Part shown: piece by piece, positions 1 to 9,894 of the stretch | Layout: every line of letters begins with the position of its first letter | Numbering within the stretch: the first letter of the stretch is position 1 | Assembly: GCA_013214945.1 (NCBI GenBank) | Contig: JABSRT010000004.1 | Span: 124,001 to 188,000, forward strand | Reading direction: 5' to 3' | Origin: Gammaproteobacteria bacterium | GTDB lineage: Bacteria > Pseudomonadota > Gammaproteobacteria > Enterobacterales > Psychrobiaceae | Length of the DNA: 64,000 bases | Notes under the pieces: generated by a model | The model's database searches: none | The model's input: only the letters and a program-made list of their open reading frames with translations | What the model was told of the DNA's origin: nothing | Position numbers and translations under genes: made by a program

Positions 1-815
1 CGTCCGGCAATGGTAATGTAGCCGTTATTATCGTTGTGTGAATCACGCCAGTGGGCAAAAGCTTGACCACGGCCCAGTCGTAATTTCATGCCATTGTATT
101 GGGCGCGCTTAATCAGCAATCTAAAATCAAAATTAATCACATTCCAGCCAATGATAATATCAGGATCTGTCTCAGCGATGGTAATTTCTAATTGCTCTAA
201 TAGTTCGCTTTCATCCTTTACCCACTGGATATAGGAGGGGCCGTCTTGCGGGGGGCCAATCATTATTACCCGCGAAAAATTACGCTGGTGAAAACCAATA
301 CTGTAAAGTTCGCCATGTTGGGAGCATTCGATATCAATCGACAGTACCGATAATTGTGGCTGGTAATCGCTGGGTCGTAGCTTGACGTTGTGATATTGGG
401 TGTAACCAATATTTGGTTGTGCCGTGGCATTAAACTCGATGCCGCCACAAATAAACCGCTCCATTAAGTACCGCTGATCAAGGCTGATATCGCTTTCATA
501 AATAATCAGACCGGCTTGGCGCAACACGCTTTTTGCCGAGCGGGCATCTTTTATATTGCTAAAATAGAGTCCAGAAACCGGGCTGAAATCAAATCGGGTT
601 AACGCCAGAGATTTATTGTGGTGATTAATTCGATGACGGTTTAATAACTCGACAGCCAGATCCAATTGCTCATTACTAATAAAAAACAGCGGTGATTGGT
701 CATTGATAATCAGCTTAACCGGACCGTGATCGGTAATCAGCCACAGTAATATTTGCGACTTGCCATTGATATCGATGGCTTGTTGAGTCAGTAAAAAACC
801 AGAGTGAGCTGTCAT
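1..815 (-). CDS. polB: DNA polymerase II (family B), N-terminal part, cut by window edge
   Basis: About 271 codons of the amino-terminal part can be read on the minus strand from an ATG at 815; the rest lies beyond base 1. Family B polymerase II is a 3'-5' proofreading, damage-tolerant polymerase. Around residue 160 the exonuclease I motif SIDIEC is present, and near residue 225 the exonuclease II motif NVINFDF, both carrying the expected catalytic acidic residues; the following ILIKRAQ/GRGQ stretch fits PolB. The polymerase domain is not in the window. In E. coli polB is SOS-controlled, but no obvious CTG-N10-CAG LexA box was seen upstream here. The start lacks a strong Shine-Dalgarno, so it is tentative. 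Confidence 0.88.
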   Translation of the reverse strand, partial: MTAHSGFLLTQQAIDINGKSQILLWLITDHGPVKLIINDQSPLFFISNEQLDLAVELLNRHRINHHNKSLALTRFDFSPVSGLYFSNIKDARSAKSVLRQAGLIIYESDISLDQRYLMERFICGGIEFNATAQPNIGYTQYHNVKLRPSDYQPQLSVLSIDIECSQHGELYSIGFHQRNFSRVIMIGPPQDGPSYIQWVKDESELLEQLEITIAETDPDIIIGWNVINFDFRLLIKRAQYNGMKLRLGRGQAFAHWRDSHNDNNGYITIAG

Positions 816-955
816 ATTGTTTAAGTTAGGTGACGGGGCATAGATTTGATTATAAATTAAATTTAGCTGCGAGTAAGCTCTTTGTCGCGACTATCAGTGT
901 GATCTATTGACGAGCAAAGCGCTAATAACAGCCAGCCCGTCAACAGTTTTAGTCT

Positions 956-3814
956 TTAAATCGAGAAATCGACTACTTGATAACCCAATGCTTCGAGCTG
1001 TGGTTTTAAGGTGACGGCATCACCCACTACCACCATAAACATTTGTTCAAAAGCGAGATGCTTTTTCGCTAAGGCATTAATTTCATCGGCGCTAATGGTT
1101 GAAACTATGTCTGAACGCTGTTTAACAAATGTTGGGCTTAAGTTGTATTCTAACATTTGGGCTAAAAAGCTCAGCTTAGCGCGCGGAGTCTCGTATCGCA
1201 GGGCATCACGTTGGTTAATTGCACTGCGCATAAAGGCGAGCTCCTCAGGCGTAATTCCTTTATCGGCATAGAGTTTAACCTCTTTGGCAATTTCAACGAT
1301 TGCTTTGTCGGTAACATCGCGGCGAACTTCGGTGCCAATAACGAAGGCCCCGGTGTATTTATTGCCGTTAAAATAAGAGCTCGCCCCGTAACTATATCCT
1401 TTGTCTTCGCGCAGATTTAAGTTTATGCGACTATTAAACGCACCCCCTAGGGTAAAATTCATTAAATACGATTTGTAATATTCGCCAGTAATATCACGAA
1501 TAATCGCGCGCTTGCCAATGCGAATGGTCGATTGAGCTGCGCCTTGTTTATTGACTAAATAAATCACCCCAGTTTTGGTTGTTGATAATGCTAGGTCCAG
1601 CGTTAGTTCAGTTGCTTGACCTGTCCAATTATTAAATGTATTTAAACTGTCGCTTAGTGCCTGATGAGATATGCTTGATACGGCGATGATGTGGCTACCA
1701 TTGGGCTTAACCAATTGCTGATAAAAAGACTTTACCTGCGCTAGGGTTAACGCATTCAAACTTTTTTGAGTGCCACCGATTGGTGTGGCAGAGATATCGT
1801 CGGCATGCAGCAATTGACCAAAAGCGCTCGAGGCGAGATAACTAGCATCTCTTTTACTATTGATAATGCCTTGAACCGCATTATTTTTAATTCGGTTAAA
1901 TTCACTTTCGAGAAAAGCAGGCTGCAGCAACTTTTCTTTGACTAAGGTTAAAGTCGCGTCAAGGTGAGCACTTAAAGTATTAATGTTAACCAACAGGTAT
2001 TGATTGGACGCTGAAAAACTAACCGAGCTGCCGAGTTTTTGTAGGGCATTGCTCATGGCTTCGTTCGATCTAAGCAAGGTTGATTGATTTAACATTGCGG
2101 CTAACAATGAAGCGGTACCTGCTTGCTCTTTTTCTTCATAATAATGGCCCGCAGGGATCTTTATTAACATTGAGGTGGTTGGCGTTTCTAAGCTTTGAGT
2201 CGCCAATACTTCAATGCCATTCTCTAGCTGTTGTTGCCACATTGTTGGTAAAGAAATTCCGACACTGCGACCGGCGCTAGGCATTACTGTTCGGTCAAAA
2301 GTATCGCTAGCCCGGCGTAATTTTAGCTGCTCGGGCGCAACTGATGCTAGGTTACTTAAATCTCGTGCTGGAGGGATGAAGTTATCTTTAGCTGCTACCG
2401 CATCAGGTTGGCCCATCGGTACGACACTCATAATGACCGCGGCTTTATTTTTGATATAACGATTAAATACTTGCAATACATCTTGTTTGGTGACCGAGTT
2501 ATAACGGTTAAGGTCTTGTTCGATATAATTTGGATTATCAGAAAACGTCTGGTTAGCGGCTAGTTGACTGACTTTACCTGCAACACTTTGCAAGCCAAAA
2601 ATAAAACTTGCTTGCATCTTGGCCCGTACTTTTTGTAAATCGTCTGCTTGAACCCCGCGTTGCTCAAACTCGTCGAGCGAAGCGCGCATTATTTGTTCGA
2701 GATCGCTTAAGGTTTTACCCGACTTTGGATTTAGAAATGCTTTAAAATTAAAAGTACACGCAAGCTCTGCACAGGGATGCGATACCCCAGCAAATACTGA
2801 GAATTGAGATTTAACCAAATTTTTATACAGGATAGAGGTTTTACCACCACCGAGGATCTCAGCTAAAACATCTAATGGTGCTTCGTCTTCGTGCCGAACA
2901 TAAACGGTAGGCATGGTCATCGAAATCATCGGCAATTCAATGTGATCCTGCAACGAAATGTAGCGATCTTGATCAAGGGTAACTGCAACTTTCTCGGGTG
3001 GGTTTACTGCTGGCGCAGCAGGAATTGAACCAAAGTATTTTTCGACTAGTTTTAAGGTCTGGCTCGGGTCAATATTGCCACCGATTGTAATTGTGGCGTT
3101 GTTTGGGCCATACCATTTTAGAAAAAAGTCTTTTAAGTCATTAACATTAACCCGGTTTAAATCATTGATGAAACCTATTACGGGCCAAGAGTAAGGGTGG
3201 TTTAAAGGGTATAACGCGCTTGCGATTTGTTCTGACACTCGGCCGTAAGGTCGGTTGTCAACCCGTTGACCACGTTCGTTTTTAACCGTTTCGCGTTGTA
3301 CTTCAAATTTTTTCTGAGTGACGCTATCAATAAAAAATCCCATCCGGTCGGATTCTAACCACAGTATTTTTTCAAGTTGATTGGCTGGGATAGTTTGATA
3401 ATAATTGGTTCGGTCGCGGTTGGTTGAACCATTTAAGGTGCCGCCCGCTTCGGTAATGAGTTTAAAGTGCTGTTCGTCACCAACATTATCAGAACCTTGG
3501 AACATCATGTGTTCAAAAAAGTGGGCAAAACCTGATTTACCAATAGTTTCTCGGGCTGAACCAACGTGATAGGTAACATCAACCTGGACTAAAGGATCGG
3601 AATTATCTTGATGTAAAATGACGGTTAAACCATTGGCTAGCACGTATTTTTGGTAAGGAATAACGGTTTTATTAGGATCGTTTTTTACCACTTCAATCAG
3701 GCGAGTATCAGCGTGCTTAACCGTGTTTTTCAGGCTTGAGGTTAACGGTGAAGTGGGGCTTTGATTACAACCAGCAAGCAGTGCGATCACTACGGGAACA
3801 GTCCATTTTTTCAA
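956..3814 (-). CDS. M16 family zinc metallopeptidase, lipoprotein, two-repeat form
   Basis: A 952-residue pitrilysin/insulinase-family protease. The N-terminus is a lipoprotein signal with lipobox LAGC (Cys16), so it is probably anchored to the outer or inner membrane facing the periplasm. The inverted zinc motif HFFEH lies at residues 98-102, with the third ligand Glu in the ETVKNERGQR segment about 76 residues later. The second half (about 510-950) repeats the M16 fold without an HXXEH motif, as is usual for the inactive partner domain. The start is TTG: a good GGAG lies seven bases upstream and no better in-frame ATG precedes the signal peptide. The physiological substrate cannot be read from sequence. 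Confidence 0.9.
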   Translation of the reverse strand: MKKWTVPVVIALLAGCNQSPTSPLTSSLKNTVKHADTRLIEVVKNDPNKTVIPYQKYVLANGLTVILHQDNSDPLVQVDVTYHVGSARETIGKSGFAHFFEHMMFQGSDNVGDEQHFKLITEAGGTLNGSTNRDRTNYYQTIPANQLEKILWLESDRMGFFIDSVTQKKFEVQRETVKNERGQRVDNRPYGRVSEQIASALYPLNHPYSWPVIGFINDLNRVNVNDLKDFFLKWYGPNNATITIGGNIDPSQTLKLVEKYFGSIPAAPAVNPPEKVAVTLDQDRYISLQDHIELPMISMTMPTVYVRHEDEAPLDVLAEILGGGKTSILYKNLVKSQFSVFAGVSHPCAELACTFNFKAFLNPKSGKTLSDLEQIMRASLDEFEQRGVQADDLQKVRAKMQASFIFGLQSVAGKVSQLAANQTFSDNPNYIEQDLNRYNSVTKQDVLQVFNRYIKNKAAVIMSVVPMGQPDAVAAKDNFIPPARDLSNLASVAPEQLKLRRASDTFDRTVMPSAGRSVGISLPTMWQQQLENGIEVLATQSLETPTTSMLIKIPAGHYYEEKEQAGTASLLAAMLNQSTLLRSNEAMSNALQKLGSSVSFSASNQYLLVNINTLSAHLDATLTLVKEKLLQPAFLESEFNRIKNNAVQGIINSKRDASYLASSAFGQLLHADDISATPIGGTQKSLNALTLAQVKSFYQQLVKPNGSHIIAVSSISHQALSDSLNTFNNWTGQATELTLDLALSTTKTGVIYLVNKQGAAQSTIRIGKRAIIRDITGEYYKSYLMNFTLGGAFNSRINLNLREDKGYSYGASSYFNGNKYTGAFVIGTEVRRDVTDKAIVEIAKEVKLYADKGITPEELAFMRSAINQRDALRYETPRAKLSFLAQMLEYNLSPTFVKQRSDIVSTISADEINALAKKHLAFEQMFMVVVGDAVTLKPQLEALGYQVVDFSI

Positions 3815-4021
3815 GATATTTCTCCAATGCTTATGTTATTAGGAGCTTAACATGTTGTTGCACAATAATTTAGGAAGATTTGGCACAACAAAGACCACGA
3901 TAAAGTCACATAGTTCGTTATATTATGGCAAAAGTTCAATTTTTTTAAAGTGCTTGCGTGGGTATATGGCGAGATAGTGTTGGCTGAGCCGGCGCAATAA
4001 TAGCACCGGCAGAGGGCGTTA

Positions 4022-5200
4022 TTATTGCGCTAATTTAGTATTTAAACGGTCGAGTCCTTGGCGCAAGTCGCTAATTAAGTCATCGACATCCTCAAGTCCA
4101 ATATGCAGTCGAATAACAGGGCCCGCTGCTTGCCAAGTAGTGGCAGTACGTAAGCGTTCAAGGCCATTAACCTTGAGAATTAAACTCTCGAATCCGCCCC
4201 ACGAAAAGCCCATTTTAAAATGGCTCATCCCATCAAGCAGTTCAGTTATCGCTGCTTCATTGCCGCGGTTAAGCACAAAAGAAAACAAACCATTAGAGCC
4301 GTTAAAGTCGCGCTTAAAGAATTGATGGCCAGGACAGTCGCTAAACGCAGGATGGAGTATTTTATCGACTTCGGGTTGCTCACTTAACCATTGGGCGACT
4401 TTTAGCGCGCTTGCTTGGTGTTGCTTTAACCGAACGCTTAGCGTTCTTAGGCCGCGTAAAGCAAGGTAGGCGTCATCAGGAGATACGCATTGGCCCAATA
4501 AATAGCTGTGTTCGCGCAGTTGTGGCCAATACTTCTCGCTGGCGACCGCGGTGCCAATCATTGCATCGGAATGGCCGACAATATATTTGGTTGCAGCTTG
4601 AATCGAAATATCAACGCCATAATCAAAGGGCTTGAAGTTAACCCCGGCGCCCCAAGTATTATCGAGCATTACAATAATATCTGATTGATGTGCAATAGCT
4701 GACAAGGTTGGCACGTCTTGTACTTCCATGGTGTTAGAACCTGGTGATTCTAAAAATAACACCCGGGTATTGGCTTTAATGAGATCTTTAATGCCGGCCC
4801 CAATCATTGGATCGTAATAAGTGGTTTCAATACCCATGTTAGTTAAGATCTTATTACAAAAATCTCGGGTTGGCTCGTAAGCTGTGTCGACCATTAATAG
4901 ATGATCGCCAGTTTTTAAAAATGACAGCAGCGCACCAGTAATTGCCGCCGTACCACACGGATACAAGGCACAGCCAGCTCCGCCTTCTATTTCACTCATC
5001 GCTTCGCTAAATGCAAAGCTGGTGGTGGTGCCGCGACGGCCATAAAATAGGGTTTTATCGGATCGATTGGCAATTGCATGTTTCATTTCGGCGACCGTGT
5101 CGAACACTATAGTCGAGGCACGTTGTACCGGTGGATTGACCGCGCCATTGGTCCATTCTTTTTTGCGGCCTACGCTAACAATTTTCGTGTCGTGTTTCAT
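4022..5200 (-). CDS. metC: Cystathionine beta-lyase
   Basis: A 392-residue PLP enzyme of the Cys/Met metabolism family, expected to cleave cystathionine to homocysteine, pyruvate and ammonia in methionine synthesis. The Schiff-base lysine is Lys205 in the AATKYIVGHSD motif. The YGRRGT (phosphate-binding Tyr/Arg), ESPGS and LDNTWGAG motifs are all present, and the length matches E. coli MetC (395). MetC rather than MetB/gamma-lyase is chosen from the overall motif pattern (SIQAATKYI, GFSWGG near the C-terminus). A tandem MetJ-box-like sequence lies just upstream of the AGGG ribosome binding site, supporting a role in methionine biosynthesis. Monocistronic by spacing. Confidence 0.9.
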   Translation of the reverse strand: MKHDTKIVSVGRKKEWTNGAVNPPVQRASTIVFDTVAEMKHAIANRSDKTLFYGRRGTTTSFAFSEAMSEIEGGAGCALYPCGTAAITGALLSFLKTGDHLLMVDTAYEPTRDFCNKILTNMGIETTYYDPMIGAGIKDLIKANTRVLFLESPGSNTMEVQDVPTLSAIAHQSDIIVMLDNTWGAGVNFKPFDYGVDISIQAATKYIVGHSDAMIGTAVASEKYWPQLREHSYLLGQCVSPDDAYLALRGLRTLSVRLKQHQASALKVAQWLSEQPEVDKILHPAFSDCPGHQFFKRDFNGSNGLFSFVLNRGNEAAITELLDGMSHFKMGFSWGGFESLILKVNGLERLRTATTWQAAGPVIRLHIGLEDVDDLISDLRQGLDRLNTKLAQ

Positions 5201-5216
5201 TCAATCAAACCCTATT

Positions 5217-5232
5217 AGATGTCTAGACGGTT
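5217..5232 (-). promoter_or_regulatory. Putative MetJ operator (two adjacent met boxes) upstream of metC
   Basis: Two contiguous 8-mers, AGATGTCT and AGACGGTT, match the met-box consensus AGACGTCT at 7/8 and 6/8 positions. They lie 17-32 bases before the metC ATG. MetJ binds tandem 8-bp boxes without a spacer, as seen here. The repressor gene is not in the window, so the assignment rests on motif and target gene. Confidence 0.5.
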
Positions 5233-5397
5233 ATTAAACTTAAAAATGGCCACGTTTGCACCTGTTATTTACGACTTTTTATAATCAAATGGTCTATGCC
5301 ATGCCATCGGTAATGATTTTGAGTATAGAACTAATGAGCTTTGGGGGTTTCGTGCTAGGATCGCAGTGATTTTTATCGTTAATTATTTGAGATTGTC

Positions 5398-6159
5398 ATG
5401 CCAAACCAACAGCTATTAGAACCTATTCTAAAATTCTTGCAATGTGAAACCCCAGACAGTTGGCTAGAGCGGGCAAAACAACCTGAAAGTTTACCGATTT
5501 TATTGTTGGATCACTTAATGTGCGAGCTGAAAGCGGGCCAAACAGCAATGTTTCTATTGCGAAAATATGCAGTGGACAAAGAAAGCAGTGCAGCATTAGC
5601 GTTATGGTTTAAGCCTTATGAAGACTACGTCTATCGAAAACAAGGGACGATGGCTCAATTGTCGAGCCAATCACACATGGCAAAAACCATTACTGCGCGT
5701 GACGACTGCGCTTATGGGCAAGACTTTGTCGATAAAATGGTGCTGTTAATCAAAGAAGAACTACATCACTATTATCAGGTGTTACAAATTATGGAAGGGC
5801 GTGGTCTTGAGTTTAAAAGTATTAAGGCTGGGCGCTATGCTAAAGGTATGATGGGACATGTCACATCATATGAACCGGATGCGTTAATCGATAAATTAAT
5901 TATCGGCGCTTATATCGAAGCACGTTCGTGTGAACGTTTTGCTAAAATCGCGCCTTATTTGGCCGACGACTTAAATAAATTTTATGTCTCGCTCTTACGC
6001 TCGGAAGCTCGTCATTATCAAGATTATTTAACCCTGGCCACCAAAATTGCCGGTAAAGATATTAGCGCGCGCATTGCGTATTTTGGCCAGATAGAAGCGC
6101 AGCTTATTGTTAGTGCTGATGATGATTTTAAATTTCACAGTGGTGCGCCTACCAGTTAG
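5398..6159 (+). CDS. miaE: tRNA-(ms2io6A37) hydroxylase MiaE
   Basis: A 253-residue diiron monooxygenase-family protein expected to hydroxylate the isopentenyl side chain of ms2i6A37 in tRNA, using O2. Ferritin-like helices carry the diiron ligands: KEELHHYYQVL (Glu and His), EARSCERF (Glu) and SEARHYQDY (Glu and His), in the MiaE order. The length matches the Salmonella enzyme class. It starts at ATG 5398, right after a GAG-containing weak Shine-Dalgarno, and is divergent from metC with about 200 bp between them. It is a cytosolic single gene with no obvious operon partner; the HDOD gene follows after 240 bp. Confidence 0.88.
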   Translation: MPNQQLLEPILKFLQCETPDSWLERAKQPESLPILLLDHLMCELKAGQTAMFLLRKYAVDKESSAALALWFKPYEDYVYRKQGTMAQLSSQSHMAKTITARDDCAYGQDFVDKMVLLIKEELHHYYQVLQIMEGRGLEFKSIKAGRYAKGMMGHVTSYEPDALIDKLIIGAYIEARSCERFAKIAPYLADDLNKFYVSLLRSEARHYQDYLTLATKIAGKDISARIAYFGQIEAQLIVSADDDFKFHSGAPTS

Positions 6160-6400
6160 ACCAATTGGTAGGTCCTTAATAACACGCCTTGACCTGTGTA
6201 CTTGATTTTTTTTTATAATCTCGTGCTACGGTAACCAAATTATAGCTTTTTGGTTCGTTTTGAGCTTTTAAGCTAATTTAATCTAATAAATTAGCTCGTT
6301 AGGCTTTATTATGATTGACAATAGATCTGATGATTTTTATTATCATCTTTGATTTTTAACAATATACGACAATTATCTTAGCCGGAGCCTCATTGGCAAA

Positions 6401-7306
6401 ATGGACTTTAATAACCTTATTCTTGATTTAACGAGTTTGCCTGCATTACCTCAGGCTTACCATAAATGCTGTGACTTATTAGAACAAAAACGTACCGACT
6501 CTAAAGCGTTAGCCGACGTAGTTGCTTGCGATCCTGCCATGGCAATAAGCGTGTTACGTTTAGTCAATAGCGCTTATTATAATATGCCTCGAACTATTGA
6601 GCGGCTAGACCATGCTATTTCGATCATTGGTCAGCAAGGTTTTAAAGACCTTATATTAACGACATCGGTGGTAAAGGCGATGGAGCAATTGGCTCATGGT
6701 CAGGTTGATATGGATGTTTTTTGGTACCATAACATTTTTACCGGATTAGTCGCACGTCGACTTGCCCTGCATGCTTACTTGGCTAATTCGGAACGTTTTT
6801 TTATTGCTGGCTTGTTGCATGACGTTGGTCAACTTATATACTTTGATGTTAAGCCGCAAAAAGCAGTTCAAGTTCTTGAATTAGTTAAAAAGCATCGAAT
6901 AGAAGTGGTCGTCGCTGAGAAAAAGATTCTTGGTTTTGATCACCAAGAACTTGGGGCTGCTTTGTGCCGACATTGGCAATTACCTGCCTGGTTGCAAGAT
7001 TGCATTGAGCATCACCATTTACCGAATCAATCCGTCCATTATAAAACGGAGGCTTCGGTCGTCTATTTGGCGAATGAAATTTCTCGAGAATACTTTGGCG
7101 GTTTAATTGCTGCTGATAGCCAAATGTTAGCGTACCGTACTAGCCGTAATGAATCTGCTTGGGCGGCGCTTAATTTGACTGAAGATATCGTTGAATATGT
7201 AATCGCTGAAGCGTCGGAGCAGCTAGATGGCGTATTAGAAACGTTAGTGCCAAAAGCGTCGAAACCTAAATTTAAACTTAAACCGAGTCCAGCTGCAGTC
7301 TCGTAA
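6401..7306 (+). CDS. HDOD domain protein
   Basis: A 301-residue cytosolic protein. Residues about 10-205 match the HDOD fold, an HD-related domain that usually lacks full metal-dependent phosphohydrolase activity: the SLPALPQA opening, the DPAMAISVLRLVNSAYY core and the AGLLHDVGQLI segment are typical. The C-terminal 90 residues hold no further recognised domain and end in a basic, low-complexity tail (PKASKPKFKLKPS). HDOD proteins act in two-component and c-di-GMP signalling; the PAS-GGDEF gene immediately downstream makes a signalling link plausible, but a strong terminator separates the two. No enzymatic function is claimed. Confidence 0.82.
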   Translation: MDFNNLILDLTSLPALPQAYHKCCDLLEQKRTDSKALADVVACDPAMAISVLRLVNSAYYNMPRTIERLDHAISIIGQQGFKDLILTTSVVKAMEQLAHGQVDMDVFWYHNIFTGLVARRLALHAYLANSERFFIAGLLHDVGQLIYFDVKPQKAVQVLELVKKHRIEVVVAEKKILGFDHQELGAALCRHWQLPAWLQDCIEHHHLPNQSVHYKTEASVVYLANEISREYFGGLIAADSQMLAYRTSRNESAWAALNLTEDIVEYVIAEASEQLDGVLETLVPKASKPKFKLKPSPAAVS

Positions 7307-7336
7307 TTACATCCCTGAGTCTTGTTTGTTCTCTTT

Positions 7337-7380
7337 TAATAATCGCCCGCACTATTATTAGTGCGGGCGATTATTAACAA
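7337..7380 (+). terminator. Rho-independent terminator after the HDOD gene
   Basis: A perfect 17-bp inverted repeat (arms 7337-7353 and 7360-7376) with a 6-nt loop. The core is GC-rich (ATCGCCCGCACT) and the outer arms are AT-rich. It starts 31 bases past the HDOD stop codon. The distal side is only moderately U-rich, but the stem is very stable. Confidence 0.75.
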
Positions 7381-7455
7381 TTTTAAAGATTAACTCTTCA
7401 TTAATGTTAGAGCTGCTAAACTTAGCCGCAGTATTGATAAAGGACTAATGAACAA

Positions 7456-8505
7456 ATGACTGAAAATGAGTTGTTATTACTAAAGCAAAATTTAGAAATT
7501 CATATTGCTGAATGTAATCACATTTTGCACTTACTCAATTGCGACATCTTAACTCCTGAGAATCAAGCTAAAATAGATTCTACCTTTGACATGATAAGAT
7601 ATGGAAAAAGCCATACTATTGCGAGCATGGGGGAACAACGCAACTTTATTGATCTGATTAATGGCGTGCCCTCGGTTGCTATACAAGGTTATAACAAAAA
7701 TCGTGAATTGGTTTACTGGAATAAAGCCAGCGAAATAATGTATGGCTATTCATATTACGAAGCTATTGGTAACAAACTTGAAGACTTGATTATCCCTGCG
7801 CCGATGCATGAGGGGGTTATTAAGGCGATCAGTGACTGGTTTACTCACGGCGTGATAATACCTGCAGGCGAGTTGGTCTTAAAACGGCAAGATCAAACAT
7901 CAATTCACGTGTATTCTTCACACATTATGCTCGGTGAAGGTACCGATAATCCTGAAATGTTTTGTGTCGATATCGATTTGTCAGAAATTGCCTCATTAAA
8001 AGATGCTAATACCAATCTTGAGAAAAAAGCCCACTTTGACAAATTAACGAATATATATAACCGTCATTATTTCGACTCGGTAATTAGTCATAAACTCAGT
8101 CACATGGTAATTCAACAAAAAGAATTATCGATTATCATGTTTGATATTGATAATTTTAAGAAGATCAACGATGTTCATGGCCATGGTGTTGGAGATCACT
8201 CATTAGTTGCCTTAATTGATATTGTTAAAGAGGTAATACGAGAGGAAGATGTGTTTATTCGATGGGGCGGGGAAGAGTTCATATTAATCGTTGAAACTAA
8301 TATCGAAAAGGCCAACATAACCGCCGAAAAATTGCGTGAAACCATTGAGCTTACAACAGCTGAGTTAGTCGGGATCCCTGCCTTTACCTGTAGTTTTGGG
8401 GTGGTATCAATGCAAGGGTACACCTCGTTTGAGCAAGCGTACAAGATTGTTGATGAGAAGCTTTATTTGGCTAAAAACAACGGTCGTAATCGGGTTGAAT
8501 ATTAA
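7456..8505 (+). CDS. PAS domain diguanylate cyclase
   Basis: A 349-residue soluble sensor protein. Residues about 55-180 form a PAS domain (the VAIQGYNKNRELVYWNKASE segment and the following YGYSYYEAIG are PAS signatures). Residues about 190-349 form a GGDEF domain with LTNIYNRHYFD, the metal-binding MFDIDNFKKIND and the active-site variant GGEEF within RWGGEEF. GGEEF supports diguanylate cyclase activity. No RxxD inhibitory site five residues before GGEEF was recognised. There are no transmembrane segments, so the signal is intracellular. The start at 7456 is preferred over an ATG eight bases earlier, which is followed at once by a stop; AAAGGA lies upstream. Confidence 0.88.
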   Translation: MTENELLLLKQNLEIHIAECNHILHLLNCDILTPENQAKIDSTFDMIRYGKSHTIASMGEQRNFIDLINGVPSVAIQGYNKNRELVYWNKASEIMYGYSYYEAIGNKLEDLIIPAPMHEGVIKAISDWFTHGVIIPAGELVLKRQDQTSIHVYSSHIMLGEGTDNPEMFCVDIDLSEIASLKDANTNLEKKAHFDKLTNIYNRHYFDSVISHKLSHMVIQQKELSIIMFDIDNFKKINDVHGHGVGDHSLVALIDIVKEVIREEDVFIRWGGEEFILIVETNIEKANITAEKLRETIELTTAELVGIPAFTCSFGVVSMQGYTSFEQAYKIVDEKLYLAKNNGRNRVEY

Positions 8506-8612
8506 GCTGTTTAACCATGAATCACCCAGTGAAAGGGCGAGCATGCCCTTCACATGAGAAATGATTAGCTAACCGGTATTCAGGTTAGCATGCCAAATAT
8601 TACTGCAAGATC

Positions 8613-9791
8613 TTAAAATGAATCAGCCGGAATCCTCACCCAGCCTTCCATTAATATTCGGGCGCTGCGACTCATTATTGCTTTATTAACCACCCATTGA
8701 CCATTTACTTCGCTCGCCTGTGCACCAACTGTTAAGGTACCAGACGGATGACCAAAGTTAATGCTGTTGTATGAACCGCCACCGGCAGCTAAGTTAACCA
8801 GCGTACCGGGAATTGCTGCTGCAGTGCCAATAGCGACCGCAGCGGTGCCCATCATGGCATGATGTAGTTTGCCCATTGATAATGCCCGCACGTTTAAATC
8901 AAAATCACTGGCCGAAATAGCTTTACCACTAGACGAAACATAATCGATTGGGGCGCTAACAAAGGCTACTTTCGGGGTGTGCTGACGGTTAGCCGCTTCA
9001 CTAATATCTTTAATTAGGCCCATTTTAACCGCGCCAACAGCACGAATAGTTTCAAATTTGCCGAGAGCTGCTGCATCGCTATTGATCGCTTCTTGTAATT
9101 CTGCCCCGCTATAACCAAGGTCGGCCGCATTTAGGAAAATTGTCGGAATGCCGGCATTAATTAAGGTGGCTTTAAAGCTGCCAATACCCGGAACTTCAAG
9201 ATCATCAACTAAATTCCCCGTTGGGAACATAGCGCCATCACCATCAGCGGGATCGATAAATTCAACCGGAATTTCAGCGGCCGGAAACGTTACCCCATCG
9301 AGTTCAAAGTCACCGGTTTCTTGCACTTCACCGTTGCTTATTGGTACGTGGGCGATAATCGTTTTGCGAATGTTAGCCTGCCAAATTCTGACCGTGCATA
9401 CACCGTTGTGAGGTATGCGCTTGGCATCGACTAAGCCGCTATTAATCGCAAAAGAGCCAACGGCCGCGCTTAAATTGCCACAGTTACCGCTCCAATCAAC
9501 AAAGGCACGATCAATAGCGACTTGGCCAAATAAATAATCAACATCATGATCGGGCACTGAGCTGTTGGATAAAATAACGGTTTTACTGGTACTTGAGGTT
9601 GCGCCGCCCATGCCATCGGTTTGTTTACCATAGGGATCGGGGCTGCCGATCACCCGCAGCAATATAGCATCACGGGCCGCACCTGCGACCTGTGCCGCTG
9701 GTGGCAGGTCGGTTAAATTAAAGAATACACCTTTACTGGTCCCGCCACGCATGTAAGTCGCTGGGATTTTAATCTGTGGTAGATGAGCCAT
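8613..9791 (-). CDS. prpF: 2-methylaconitate cis-trans isomerase PrpF
   Basis: A 392-residue PrpF-family protein: two-lobed diaminopimelate-epimerase-like fold with MRGGTSKG at the N-terminus (about residues 14-21) and a second conserved GHPSGTL segment near 350. In organisms using AcnD instead of PrpD, PrpF converts the trans-2-methylaconitate made by AcnD to the cis form used by aconitase. It is the last gene of the GntR-prpB-prpC-acnD-prpF operon, 103 bases after acnD, with an AAGGA site before its ATG. The downstream convergent gene is the GGDEF protein. Confidence 0.93.
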   Translation of the reverse strand: MAHLPQIKIPATYMRGGTSKGVFFNLTDLPPAAQVAGAARDAILLRVIGSPDPYGKQTDGMGGATSSTSKTVILSNSSVPDHDVDYLFGQVAIDRAFVDWSGNCGNLSAAVGSFAINSGLVDAKRIPHNGVCTVRIWQANIRKTIIAHVPISNGEVQETGDFELDGVTFPAAEIPVEFIDPADGDGAMFPTGNLVDDLEVPGIGSFKATLINAGIPTIFLNAADLGYSGAELQEAINSDAAALGKFETIRAVGAVKMGLIKDISEAANRQHTPKVAFVSAPIDYVSSSGKAISASDFDLNVRALSMGKLHHAMMGTAAVAIGTAAAIPGTLVNLAAGGGSYNSINFGHPSGTLTVGAQASEVNGQWVVNKAIMSRSARILMEGWVRIPADSF

Positions 9792-9894
9792 CTATTAATC
9801 CTTTTATACAGTTTGAGCGTAGTTTTATTATCAATAACTAAGTTCAAGCTAATTTAGACACACTATTAATAGCGCATCTAAATGAGATGATGAT

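Noticed and set aside
816-955. LexA box search upstream of polB
   Set aside because: No CTG-N10-CAG arrangement of acceptable quality was found.
3992-4030. 11-bp inverted repeat GCGCAATAATA/TATTATTGCGC at the metC end
   Set aside because: It overlaps the last codons of metC and is not followed by a T-run, so a terminator call is not supported.
8568-8589. GCTAACC/GGTTAGC hairpin between the GGDEF gene and prpF
   Set aside because: Only seven pairs with no T-run; it could be chance.
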